From positions 45,883,058 through 45,947,057 of the forward strand of contig OX392532.1 of NCBI GenBank assembly GCA_947623455.1: 64,000 nucleotides of DNA. The letters run 5' to 3'. The notes under the pieces were generated by a model. The model was not told the DNA's origin. It did no database searches and saw nothing but the letters and a program-made list of their open reading frames with translations. This document shows positions 39,037 to 49,857 of this stretch, in pieces. The first letter of the stretch is position 1, and each line of letters begins with the position of its first letter. Made by a program: the position numbers and the translations under genes. The stretch is from Mimachlamys varia (lineage: Eukaryota > Mollusca > Bivalvia > Pectinida > Pectinidae).

Positions 39037-41620
39037 ACGTTGTAAGGTACGTTCACCCGCTCCAGATATACCATCCACCGCTGTAAGGTACGTTCTCCCG
39101 CTCCAGAGATACAATCCACCGCTGTAAGGTACGTTCTCCCGCTCCAGAGATACAATCCACCGCTGTAAGGTACGTTCTCCCGCTCCAGCGATACCATTCA
39201 CCGCTGTAAGGTACGTTCTCCCGCTCCAGAATTACCATCCACCGCTGTAAGGTACGTTCTCCCGCTCCAGAGATACCAGCCACCACTGTAAGGTACGTTC
39301 TCCCGCTCCAGAGATACCATCCACCGCTGTAAGGTACGTTCTCCCGGTTCAGAAATACCATCCACCGCTGTAAGGTACGTTCTCCCGCTCTAGAGATACC
39401 ATCCACCGCTGTAAGGTACGTTCTCCCGCTCCAGAGATACAATCCACCGCTGTTAGGTACGTTCCCCCCACTCCAGAGATACCATCCACCGCTGTAAGGT
39501 ACGTTCTCCCGGTTCAGAGATACCATCCACCGCTGTAAGGTACGTTCTCCAGCTCCAGAGATACCATCCACCGCTGTAAGGTACGTTCTCCCGGTTCAGA
39601 GATACCATCCACCGCTGTAAGGTACGTTCTCCAGCTCCAGAGATACCATCCACCGCTGTAAGGTACGTTCTCCCGGTTCAGAGATACCATCCACCGCTGT
39701 AAGGTACGTTCTCCAGCTCCAGAGATACCATCCACCGCTGGAAGGTACGTTCACCCGCTCCAGAGATACCATCCACCGCTGTAAGGTACGTTCTCCCGCT
39801 CCAGAGATACCATCCACCGCTGTAAGGTACGTTCTCCCGCTCCAGAGATACCATCCACCGCTTGAAGGTACGTTAACCAGCTCCAGAGATACCATCCTCC
39901 GCTGTAAGGTACGTTCTCCCGCTCCAGAGATACCATCCACCGCTGTAAGGTACGTTCTCCCGCTCCAGAGATACCATCCACCGCTGGAAGGTACGTTCAC
40001 CCGCTCCAGAGATACCATCCACCGCTGTAAGGTACGTTCTCCCGCTCCAGAGATACAATCCACCGCTGTAAGATACGTTCTCCCGCTCCAGAGATACCAT
40101 CCACCGCTGTAAGGTACGTTCTCCCGCTTAAGAGATACAATCCACCGCTGTAAGGTACGTTCTCCCGCTCCAGAGATACCATCCACCGCTGTAAGGTACG
40201 TTCTCCCACTCCAGAGATACCATCCACCGCTGTAAGGTACGTGCATCCGCTCCAGAGATACCATCCACCGCTGTAAGGTACGTTCACCCGCTCCAGAGAT
40301 ACAATCCACCGCTGTTAGGTATGTTCTCCCGCTCCAGAGATACCATCCACCGCTGTTAGGTATGTTCTCCCGCTCCAGAGATACCATCCACCGCTGTAAG
40401 GTACGTTCTCCCGGTTCAGAGATACCATCCACCGCTGTTAGGTACGTTCACCCTCTCCAGAGATACCATCCACCGCTGGAAGGTACGTTCACCCACTCCA
40501 GAGATACCATCCACCGCTGTAAGGTACGTTCTCCCGCTCCAGAGATACCATCCACCGCTGTAAGGTACGTTCTCCCGCTCCAGAGATACCATCCACCGCT
40601 GTAAGGTACGTTCTTCCGCTCCAGAGATACCATCCACCGCTGTAAGGTACGTTCACCAGCTCCAGAGGTACCATCCACCGCTGTAAGGTACGTTCTCCCG
40701 CTCCAGAGATACCATCCACCGCTGTAAGGTACGTTCTCCCGCTCCAAAGATACCATCCACCGCTGTAGGGTACGTTCACCCGCTCCAGAGATACCATCCA
40801 TGGCTGGAAGGTACGTTCTCCAGCTCCAGAGATACCATCCAACGCTGTAAGGTACGTTCTCCCGCTCCAGAGATACCATCCACCGCTGTAAGGTACGTTC
40901 TCCCGCTCCAGAGATACCATCCACCGCTGTAAGGTACGTTCTCCCGCTCCAGAGATACCATCCACCGCTGTAAGGTACGTTCTCCCGCTCCAGAGATACC
41001 ATCCACCGCTGTAAGGTACGTTCTCCCGCTCCAGAGATACCATCCACCGCTGTAAGGTACGTTCTCCCGCTCCAGAGATACCATCCACCGCTGTAAAGTA
41101 CGTTCTCCCGCTCCAGAGATACCATCCACCGCTGTAAGGTATGTTCTCCTGCTCCAGAGATAACATCCACCGCTGTATGGTACGTTATCCCGCTCCAGAG
41201 ATACCATCCACCGCTGTAAGGTACGTTCTCCCGCTCCAGAGATACCATCCACCGCTGTAAGGTACGTTCTCCCGCTCCAGAGATACCATCCACCGGTGTA
41301 AGGTGCGTTCTCCCGCTCCAGAGATACCATCCACCGCTGTAAGGTATGTTCTCCCGCTCCAGAGATAACATCCACCGATGTATGGTACGTTCACCAGCTC
41401 CAGAGATACCATCCACCGCTGTAAGGTACGTTCACCCGCTCCAGAGATACCATCCACCGCTGTAAGGTACGTTCTCCCGCTCCAGAGATACCATCCACCG
41501 GTGTAAGGTGCGTTCTCCCGCTCCAGAGATACCATCCACCGCTGTAAGGTATGTTCTCCCGCTCCAGAGATAACATCCACCGCTGTATGGTACGTTCTCC
41601 TGCTCCAAAGATACCATCCA
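39037..41620. repeat. 41-bp minisatellite array
   Basis: About 63 copies of a 41-bp unit with core GAGATACCATCCACCGCTGT followed by AAGGTACGTTCTCCCGCTCCA. Copies are close to each other; variants are GATACAATCC, CTGGAAGG, TTCACCCGCTCC, CCGGTTCAG, CCAGCTCCAG and TAACATCC. A block containing TAACATCC, TATGGTACG and GGTGTAAGGTGCG occurs at about 41.16-41.38 kb and again at about 41.5-41.6 kb. Minus-strand frames stay open with a 41-residue period (3 x 41). Confidence 0.95.
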
Positions 41621-42290
41621 GTCTTCCTTGATTGCACTGCATTGGGGCTCATTTTATCACTCATACCAAGAAATATAAAAAAGAATACATCACCAAGTTG
41701 CTAAACCACTTCCATTTTAACTTGGTCGAAAATTTGTCCAGAATGGCAGCCTGGAGAATATAGCCTGCAGCAGTTGAAAAAATGGCAGAATACGACGTGA
41801 TGTCCAGAGTTCCGGCTCCATCTCACTGGGGTCGGTAAGTCAACACTTGCAATTCTAATGGTTCTAAGAGAATTACTTCATAGCTATTTTGAGTCAAGTA
41901 GTACATGATGAGAGAAGTAAAGGCCAAGTTTTTTAACTACTTAATATTCTCAAGAATTCATTTCAATAAACAAGCGTTGACAGAACACCAAATGAAAATA
42001 CAACTCCACGAAGATTATACATACGGTTTTAATACAGAAAAAAATCCCTAACAATCTTTTTAGAGTCAACATTAAATATATACAGAGTTAGTTTGGAGCT
42101 GAATCCCTGTGTAGTTACAAAGTTAGTGGCTTATAGATAGTCATGTGAACTAGCCTGGAATTGATTGAGAGTCAATGTGGCAGTGGCTCACAAGTCTGCT
42201 ATATTGTGTGAGTTTGTGGCGGAGTGACAGCCGACTGGTTAACACATAACAGAAGGCACGGACAGGACTCTTATAAAGAGTAAGCAGTCA
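41621..42290. other. Unique spacer with a candidate first exon
   Basis: About 670 bases between the 41-bp and 30-bp arrays. Apart from the exon candidate at 41782-41834 I see no gene or repeat; the right half is AT-rich. Confidence 0.5.
41782..41834 (+). CDS. Candidate first coding exon with GTAAGT donor
   Basis: An ATG in good Kozak context (A at -3, G at +4: AAAATGG) starts MAEYDVMSRVPAPSHWGR, and the frame runs into G|GTAAGT, the ideal 5' splice site, after 53 bases (17 codons plus two). Start, donor and sensible codons within so short a stretch suggest a real 5' exon of a plus-strand gene. The protein is not recognised and I cannot assign the next exon; the downstream intron would contain the 30-bp array. 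A chance combination remains possible. Confidence 0.35.
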
Positions 42291-43160
42291 TTGTAAAACA
42301 CTGCCCAGAGTCTTATATCATTGTAAAACACTGCCCAGAGTCTTATATCATTGTAAAACACTGCCCAGAGTCTTATATCATTGTAAAACACTGCCCAGAG
42401 TCTTATATCATTGTAAAACACTGCCCAGAGTCTTATATCATTGTAAAACACTGCCCAGAGTCTTATATCATTGTAAAACACTGCCCAGAGTCTTATATCA
42501 TTGCAAAACACTGTCCATAGTCTTATATCATTGTAAAACACTGTCCATAGTCTTATATCATTGTAAAACACTGCCCAGAGTCTTATATCATTGTAAAACA
42601 CTGCCCAGAGTCTTATATCATTGTAAAACACTGCCCAGAGTCTTATATCATTGCAAAACACTGCCCAGAGTCTTATATCATTGTAAAACACTGCCCAGAG
42701 TCTTATATCATTGCAAAACACTGCCCAGAGTCTTATATCATTGTAAAACACTGCCCAGAGTCTTATATCATTGTAAAACACTGCCCAGAGTCTTATATCA
42801 TTGCAAAACACTGCCCAGAGTCTTATATCATTGTAAAACACTGCTCAGAGTCTTATATCATTGCAAAACACTGTCCAGAGTCTTATATCATTGCAAAACA
42901 CTGCCCAGAGTCTTATATCATTGTAAAACACTGCCCAGAGTCTTATATCATTGTAAAACACTGCCCAGAGTCTTATATCATTGCAAAACACTGCTCAGAG
43001 TCTTATATCATTGTAAAACACTGCCCAGAGTCTTATATCATTGTAAAACACTGCCCAGAGTCTTATATCATTGCAAAACACTGCCCAGAGTCTTATATCA
43101 TTGTAAAACACTGCCCAGAGTCTTATATCATTGCAAATCACTGTCCATAGTCTTACATAA
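42291..43160. repeat. 30-bp minisatellite array, 29 copies, no indels
   Basis: Twenty-nine head-to-tail copies of a 30-bp unit with core CACTGCCCAGAGTCTTATAT followed by CATTGTAAAA. Every copy is exactly 30 bp. Differences fall at a few sites only: TTGTAAAA or TTGCAAAA, and CTGCCCAGAG, CTGTCCATAG, CTGCTCAGAG or CTGTCCAGAG. The minus-strand frame is open with a ten-residue period, which follows from the unit length. The homogeneity points to recent expansion or active homogenisation. Confidence 0.97.
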
Positions 43161-43985
43161 TTGTATAATGACGGCAATCTACTTTACAAAAAAACTGACA
43201 ATAAAAAACTGACAATAGATTCCACGCACAGATAATATTAACAAGAAATATTTGCAGGATGACTCTTTCATAAAGTGTGAAAATTTAAATGAATACTGGT
43301 CAGGACATTTCTTATACAACAGAAGATGAGCATACAAAAAAGTCTTCTTTCATTTTAGGTATACAATATATTATATGCTTTAAAAATGTATATAAATAAT
43401 TTCATCAACTGATGATTATGATAAATCAATGTTAAAAATCATATATAAACAATGTAAGCATGTTAAAAATCTAACTATTCATTTTGATTTTTAAATATCT
43501 AAGTCAAGTCCCACATAATTTAGGCTCACATATAATATTCTGTCATGTAATCTAATCTACATAAAAATTCTAAAATTATTTTGTAAAATATCTATAAAAA
43601 TCCTTTCTACAAAATGTCTATATATATAAATGTATATGTTTCATGCATAGCATTGAACATACTGGCCAGATTTGGAGGGTAATCAAACCAACATAGATAC
43701 AGGGAAATATCTCACATATGCTAACAGCTCCAGTACAGTACTCATCTTCCTTTACAAAACAAATAATTTTCAGGACAAAATCGAACTAGAGTTATTTCCC
43801 TTTCTGCCATATCTGGAGATGATAAGACTGGTTTCTGCTTTGATACTTAATTCGGGAGTAAAATAAGGCCAGATTACCTTAATGATGACCAGAACCATGA
43901 GCTGCTACCACATGGCAATTATACCATGACCAATTATTAAAGGAAATGAAACATGTGAAAAATGCAGAAAGAGAAGCATTACACG
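43161..43985. other. Unique AT-rich spacer
   Basis: About 825 strongly AT-rich bases. A plus-strand frame at 43672-43866 has no recognisable feature. Nothing else seen. Confidence 0.5.
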
Positions 43986-44431
43986 TGCCAGCGGTCCCTT
44001 ACTTGTGAGACATGCCAGCAGTCCCTTACTTGTGAGACATGCCAGCGGTCCCTTACTTGTGAGACGTACCAGCAGTCCCTTACTTGTGAGACGTACCAGC
44101 AGTCCCTTACTTGTGAGACATACCAGCAGTCCCTTACTTGTGAGACATGCCAGCAGTCCCTTACTTGTGAGACGTGCCAGCGGTCCCTTACTTGTGAGAC
44201 GTACCAGCGGTCCCTTACTTGTGAGACGTACCAGCGGTCCCTTACTTGTGAGACGTACCAGCGGTCCCTTACTTGTGAGACGTACCAGCGGTCCCTTACT
44301 TGTGAGACGTACCAGCGGTCCCTTACTTGTGAGACATGCCAGCGGTCCCTTACTTGTGAGACATGCCAGCGGTCCCTTATTTGTGAGACATACCAGCGGT
44401 CCCTTACTTGTGAGACGTACCAGCGGTCCCT
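43986..44431. repeat. 27-bp minisatellite array, about 16.5 copies
   Basis: Units have core GGTCCCTTACTTGTGAGACG followed by TACCAGC. Variation is limited to GACATGCC versus GACGTACC and AGCAGTCC versus AGCGGTCC. This 27-bp unit is unrelated in sequence to the 27-bp array at the window start. All three frames of the unit are open on at least one strand, including one rich in cysteine (TCETYQRSL); I treat these as arithmetic. Confidence 0.95.
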
Positions 44432-45093
44432 GATGAGGCATTACCTGTCTGTCAAAATGCTACTGTCACTGATAATGAGAGTCCTTCATAAAGTCATTCA
44501 TAAAATGTTATTTTTTCAATTTCATTTTTCAAAAAAAAATTTAAAATTGTGAGTATTTTTTTTTACCGTCTAACAGTGAACACTTAATCCACAAAGAGGA
44601 TGCGTGTTTTCTATTTCATGTAACAAATTATTTTGAAAAGCCACTTTCAGGCTAATGAAACTATCTACAGCAATGTTTCAGTGTACAGCTTAATAACAAT
44701 GTTTGAAGCGAGACTTCAAAGGAGAACTGTATTGTGACCTGTGACTTTGGCTGATGAAAGATGGTGTATTTGTTTAATAATTGCTGTGTGCTACTCTGCA
44801 TAACTTTAAACTCCAGTACCTAGAGCCAAACATCAACAATGCTAAAAACTGTTAACAGACCTGTCAACTTGTTAAGTCTCTGTTTGTATCCAGCAATGTC
44901 TGTCTACAGCAAGAGAAACAGATTGTCAACTTGTCTCAATCAAACAGTATGTATGCATTTTTGGTGTCTTTTATACAATGTGTCAAATATGGTCATGTTT
45001 GGATTCAAACATATTCACTAAAATAAGAAAATCACAATTTTTGTGAGAGATTTACAAGCAATGAGTACTTGGACCAGCCCAATGTGTCTTGAT
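44432..45093. other. Unique stretch, possible 3' UTR of the minus-strand cysteine-rich gene
   Basis: About 660 bases of AT-rich sequence lying downstream of the minus-strand stop codon at 45094. A TTTAAT (ATTAAA on the minus strand) at 44773-44778 is the only poly(A)-like signal I noticed, some 320 bases from the stop. No other feature. Confidence 0.4.
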
Positions 45094-45385
45094 TTAGACA
45101 AGGATGAAGTCATTGTCTCCGTAGATGTTACATGTACAGGGCTTATGGACCTTTTCCATTATCCATTTGCCATGACAGTGGTGAACGTCCAGGGCTTTCC
45201 AGTGGGTTGCGCGTTGGATTACACCATGACCTTTACATCGCAGACCTGCTTCTTTGTCCATTGCAAAGGGCTGACACTCCACACATACTTTATTACCGGG
45301 CTGGAGCTTGTTGGCCCAGGTTTTACCGAAGTCAGTGGTGTTACAATGGCGGTTGGACTCAACAATCTTGTAATGGCTGCAGTAT
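45094..45385 (-). CDS. Terminal exon of a cysteine-rich, probably secreted protein
   Basis: On the minus strand a good 3' splice site (GTTTGTATTTACAG, AG at 45387-45386) opens 96 codons ending in TAA at 45094. The exon begins with one base completing a codon, then YCSHYKIVESNRHC; further marks are CVECQP, AGLRCKGHG, a HHCHGKW segment and KPCTCNIYGD near the end. Eight cysteines with varied, balanced residues between them suggest a disulphide-rich extracellular protein. I do not recognise the family. The plus-strand frame at 45043-45420 is its antisense and is rejected. The exon at 45518-45598 joins it in the right phase. Confidence 0.5.
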
Positions 45386-45410
45386 CTGTAAATACAAACA
45401 AAACCATTTT

Positions 45411-45484
45411 AATGGCATAACAACAAGATACATGTAATGGCATAACAACACGATACATGTAATGGCATAACAACAAGATACATC
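45411..45484. repeat. 25-bp tandem repeat, three copies
   Basis: AATGGCATAACAACAAGATA followed by CATGT is present three times; the middle copy has ACACGATA and the last ends CATCAA. It lies in the proposed 132-base intron between the two cysteine-rich exons. Confidence 0.9.
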
Positions 45485-45517
45485 AATTACACTTTGACAA
45501 TGCACAAATGCCGACAC

Positions 45518-45598
45518 CTGACACGGCCGCCGCTGGCACCACAGACATGGCCACAGACATGGCCACAGACATGGCAACCGCCGCTTCGACAGCCATTA
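45518..45598 (-). CDS. Candidate internal exon with (CGHV) repeats, same gene
   Basis: Between a 3' splice site (GTTGTTTTCATAACGGATGCTCAG, with a branch-like ATAAC) and a donor GTCAG|GTGTCG lie 81 bases that read NGCRSGG then CHVCGHVCGHVCGASGGRV. Phase is one base in and two out, which joins exactly to the exon at 45385. The CGHV iteration comes from a 12-bp tandem triplication (CAGACATGGCCA on the plus strand). The stretch is GC-rich compared with its flanks. The cysteine content and the phase match support it; the donor is not ideal, and a chance match has odds of about one in three for phase alone. Confidence 0.35.
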
Positions 45599-46197
45599 CT
45601 GAGCATCCGTTATGAAAACAACCTGGACGCTTATAACTAGTTATTTGAACACCCCCTCCCCTCCCCACTACTTTACCTCTGTTTTCACATCTAGGGGAAA
45701 GGCCCGGGCCAGAGACATCTATATATATATATATGATCTATGTACAAGTATAACTTTGTAAAAACTGGCAATATTTACCTGAATGAGAACTTGTCAATAT
45801 GTGTTGAAAGTTAACATGTGTCTATGTGGTGTATTTCAAAAATCTACAAAAAGACTATTTCTAATTCTAAGAAATATATAGATAGATATCAGGTAATATA
45901 TGTAGTTAAAATATAGAAATATGCTTAAAACAAGTAGCACGAAACCGTATATATTGTTAAGCCATTTCTCAATTTACACCAACCACGATTGTCATCGCAC
46001 AATGTTAGTTTATCGTGCCCTCACATGTGCATTAGAAATAGTCGCCCAGGTTCATATTGTTCTCACATCGTGCACACACCGTTCACACACCGCTCACACA
46101 TTGTGCACACACTGCCCACCCACTCTACAAGTTGACACTGCCAATATTCATTTTTTGATGTAAGTACATTAACAACACATTTGGCAAATCATACAGG
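45599..46197. other. Unique stretch with a short TA run
   Basis: AT-rich sequence with a TA dinucleotide run at about 45720-45734. At 46050-46125 an imperfect GTTCACACACCGCTCACACA iteration occurs; read on the minus strand it is cysteine-rich but has no convincing acceptor. No gene called. Confidence 0.4.
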
Positions 46198-46500
46198 CCC
46201 CCCCCCCCCCCCCCCCATCAAATGTATCGCCTCACCTGAAGGTGAACCCATACCCCTGGGTATGAAAATCTATTGACCCTGGGTATGACGTTCAAGCGAC
46301 TAGAAGCCAATGAAGACAACCTTCTTCTTTGACGAAGGTCAATGGTCAAAATGTAGCTCAAAATGGTTTACTTAGATACATGACTCACCACCTCAAATAC
46401 AGCATATGTTTGTTTCAGTATTTTTTTAAATACACTTGACACAATATTCCGGACCGACAAACGGTCGGACAGGATGATTCCAATATACAAAGTTAGGGCA
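46198..46500. mobile_element. Dispersed repeat with poly-C end and hairpins
   Basis: The element starts with a run of 19 C (46198-46216). TCACCTGAAGGTGA near 46232 and CATACCC/GGGTATG (46249-46255 and 46258-46264) are hairpins. It ends with GGACCGACAAACGGTCGGAC followed by AGGATGATTCCAATATAC, a tail I associate with dispersed non-autonomous repeats of bivalves. No coding capacity. Class unknown. Confidence 0.5.
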
Positions 46501-46795
46501 GTATAAAAAAGCTTCTAATGATTTTACCATCCATGCAGAGACATATAGACTGTAGAAGTTCTGTATATGGAGAATTTTTTATTTAATTTTGAATAATTCC
46601 ACTCCCACTCTGACCCCTGGGCTTGGAATCCTTATTTTACAAGTCCATACCATCTTCTTCGAAAGATGATTTTAACCAAAAAAGAAATATATAATTTCCT
46701 GATGAATATGGGCAAAATATTCTTACGTTTTTACCCTATAAAACGACAGTAAAATGTACCCCCTTCCAAAGGGGACGCTATATAAGTTTAGACTA
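46501..46795. other. Unique AT-rich spacer
   Basis: About 295 bases between the poly-C element and the 26-bp array; nothing recognised. Confidence 0.5.
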
Positions 46796-49237
46796 ACAGG
46801 CCAATCCTGTACCTAAACTTGTACCACTATGGGCCAATCCTGTACCTCCCAACATAGGACCAATCCTGTACCTCACAACAATAGACCAATTCTGTACCTC
46901 CCAACAATAGACCAATCCTGTACCTCCCAACAATAGACCAATCCTGTACCTCCCAACAATAGACCAATCCTGTACCTCCCAACATAGGACCAATCCTGTA
47001 CCTCCCAACAATAGACCAATCCTGTACCTCACAACAATAGACCAATTCTGTACCTCCCAACAATAGACCAATCCTGTACCTCCCAACAATAGACCAATCC
47101 TGTACCTCCCAACAATAGACCAATCCTGTACCTCCCAACATTGGACCAATCCTGTACCTCCCAACATTGGACCAATCCTGTACCTCCCAACAATAGACCA
47201 ATCCTGTACCTCCCAACAATAGACCAATCCTGTACCTCCCAACATTGGACCAATCCTGTACCTCCCAACAATGGACCAATCCTGTACCTCCCAACAATAG
47301 ACCAATTCTGTACCTCCCAACATTGGACCAATCCTGTACCTCCCAACAATGGACCAATCCTGTACCTCCCAACAATAGACCAATTCTGTACCTCCCAACA
47401 TAGGACCAATCCTGTACCTCCCAACAATAGACCAATCCTGTACCTCCCAACATTGGACCAATCCTGTACCTCCCAACAATAGACCAATCCTGTACCTCCC
47501 AACAATGGACCAATTCTGTACCTCCCAACATTGGACCAATCCTGTACCTCCCAACAATAGACCAATCCTGTACCTCCCAACAATAGACCAATCCTGTACC
47601 TCCCAACAATAGACCAATTCTGTACCTCCCAACAATAGACCAATTCTGTACCTCCCAACAATAGACCAATCCTGTACCTCCCAACAATAGACCAATCCTG
47701 TACCTCCCAACAATAGACCAATCCTGTACCTCCCAACAATAGACCAATCCTGTACCTCCCAACAATAGACCAATCCTGTACCTCCCAACATTGGACCAAT
47801 CCTGTACCTCCCAACATTGGACCAATCCTGTACCTCCCAACATTGGACCAATCCTGTACCTCCCAACAATAGACCAATCCTGTACCTCCCATCAATGGAC
47901 CAATCCTGTACCTCCCAACATTGGACCAATTCTGTACCACCTAACATTGGACCAATCCTGTACCTCCCAGCAATAGACCAGTCCTGTACCTCCCAACATT
48001 GGACCAATCCTGTACCTCCCAACAATAGACCAATCCTGTACCTCCCAACAATAGACCAATCCTGTACCTCCCAACAATAGACCAATCCTGTACCTCCCAA
48101 CAATAGACCAATCCTGTACCTCCCAACAATAGACCAATCCTGTACCTCCCAACAATAGACCAATCCTGTACCTCCCAACATTGGACCAATCCTGTACCTC
48201 CCAACATTGGACCAATTCTGTACCTCCCAACATTGGACCAATCCTGTACCTCCCAACATTGGACCAATCCTGTACCTCCCAACATTGGACCAATCCTGTA
48301 CCTCCCAACAATAGACCAATCCTGTACCTCCCAACAATAGACCAATCCTGTACCTCCCAACAATAGACCAATCCTGTACCTCCCAACATTGGACCAATCC
48401 TGTACCTCCCAACATTGGACCAATTCTGTACCTCCCAACATTGGACCAATTCTGTACCTCCCAACATTGGACCAATCCTGTACCTCCCAACATTGGACCA
48501 ATCCTGTACCTCCCAACAATAGACCAATCCTGTACCTCCCAACAATAGACCAATCCTGTACCTCCCAACAATGGGCCAATCCTGTACCTCCCAACAATGG
48601 ACCAATCCTGTACCTCCCAATAATGGATCAATCCTGGTCATCCCAACAATGGACCAATCCTGTACCTCCCAACAATGGGCCAATCCTGTACCTCCCAACA
48701 ATGGACCAATCCTGTACCTCCCAATAATGGATCAATCCTGGTCATCCCAACAATGGACCAATCCTGTACCACCCAACAATAGACCAATCCTGTACCTCCC
48801 AACATTGGACCAATCCTGTACCTCCCAACAATGGACCAATCCTGTACCTCCCAACATTGGACCAATCCTGTACCTCCCAACATTGGACCAATTCTGTACC
48901 TCCCAACAATGGGCTAATCCTGTACCTCCCAACATTGGACCAATCCTGTACCTCCCAACATTGGACCAATTCTGTACCTCCCAACATTGGACCAATTCTG
49001 TACCTCCCAACAATAGACCAATCCTGTACCTCCCAACAATGGACCAATTCTGAACCTCCCAACAATAGACCAATCCTGTACCTCCCAACAATGGACCAAT
49101 TCTGAACCTCCCAACATTGGACCAATTCTGTACCACCCAACAACAGACCAATCCTGTACCTCCCAACATTGGACCAATCCTGTACCTCCCAACATTGGAG
49201 CAATTCTGTACCTCCCAAAAATGAACCAATCCTGCGC
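46796..49237. repeat. 26-bp minisatellite array
   Basis: About 94 copies of a 26-bp unit with core GACCAATCCTGTACCTCCCA followed by ACAATA. Variation is mostly in the linker (ACAATA, ACATTG, ACAATG, ACATAG) and CCAATTCTG for CCAATCCTG. A local 104-bp (4-unit) duplication is marked by TAATGGATCAATCCTGGTCA at 48621 and 48725. Minus-strand frames stay open for up to about 610 codons with a 26-residue period (3 x 26). If the flanking minus-strand exons belong to one gene, this array is intronic. Confidence 0.95.
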
Positions 49238-49269
49238 CTCCTTACTGAAATGGATTTGACCAAATTATT

Positions 49270-49364
49270 CCTCTGAAGCCCCACCTTTGCCCCTCTGAAG
49301 CCCCACCTTTGCCCCTCTGAAGCCCCACCTTTGCCCCTCTGAAGCCCCACCTTTGCCCCTCTGA
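49270..49364. repeat. 22-bp C-rich tandem repeat, about 4.3 copies
   Basis: Units read CCTCTGAAGCCCCACCTTTG followed by CC. The minus strand has GGGG and GG runs at regular spacing (AGGGGCAAAGGTGGGG), which could fold as G-quadruplex. Each minus-strand unit also contains a potential acceptor (CTTCAG|AG) and a donor (CAAAG|GTGGGG). Confidence 0.95.
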
Positions 49365-49494
49365 TGGGTATCTTATCATTTGGATGCCCATCAAACTTTT
49401 CATACAGATGTTCAAAAGAAATCATTGAAGAAGAAGCACACAATGAACACAGTGATGAGGCTAATAATGCCCCGTCCATGTCTCCTGATCCTAT
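49351..49494 (-). CDS. Candidate internal exon, 48 codons, phase 0-0
   Basis: The minus strand has a 3' splice site CTGTATTTCCTGAG (AG at 49496-49495) and then 144 bases without a stop to a donor CAAAG|GTGGGG. The translation includes IGSGDMDGALLASS, a serine/cysteine segment SLCSLCASSSMISF, and EHLYEKFDGHPNDKIPI. No family recognised. The donor lies in the first copy of the 22-bp repeat, so the repeat has either grown from the exon end or invaded it. An exon at 49765-49857 would join in phase. Confidence 0.3.
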
Positions 49495-49764
49495 CTCAGG
49501 AAATACAGCATTACAAGTAGTTTATCAGAGTTGTTAAGGGCACAAGGAAATCCCAACACAGGTTTAAACATTAACCACATTCTTGCCTAAACCATTACCC
49601 TCCCTGCACAACTCATATTTCTTTTTATATCAGTATTTTTTTTAAGTCTGAAAAATTCCTAAGATGTTTAATTATTTTACAATTATCAGAACCCAAAGCA
49701 CTAGAATCTGGAAAGTGTGGCATTTCTCTGTGAGGCTGAGTGGTGTACCAGTCTATAAACACAC

Positions 49765-49857
49765 TTTGATGGTAATACCGGAACAAGCATGGTTGGTGGT
49801 AACATCTAGACTGTATTCATGTTCAAGCAAACTGGATTCGACGCCCATACCAGAATT
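49765..49857 (-). CDS. Candidate exon, 31 codons, upstream of the 49351 exon
   Basis: After a 3' splice site GATTTACAAG the minus strand reads NSGMGVESSLLEHEYSL, then DVTTNHACSGITIK, up to a possible donor AAA|GTGTGT; read on, the frame stops after three more codons (VCL, TAG). Splicing to 49494 would give a 270-base intron and keep phase. Alternatively it is itself a terminal exon, or chance. Confidence 0.25.

Noticed and set aside
43962..44552. Cysteine-containing nine-residue repeat protein (TCETYQRSL)
   Set aside because: It is the 27-bp array; the flanking unique codons at both ends are short and unremarkable, and other frames are open as well.
45043..45420. Plus-strand 125-codon frame
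   Set aside because: It is antisense to the cysteine-rich minus-strand exon, whose acceptor, stop and residue composition are more convincing.
46050..46140. Minus-strand cysteine-rich reading upstream of the 45598 exon
   Set aside because: It could supply a phase-matched exon, but the acceptor lacks a pyrimidine tract and the sequence is a low-complexity CACACCG iteration.
46793..48631. Minus-strand frame of 612 codons rich in tryptophan and glycine
   Set aside because: The 26-bp array gives a 26-residue period in every frame; no start context, splice site or unique sequence supports it.
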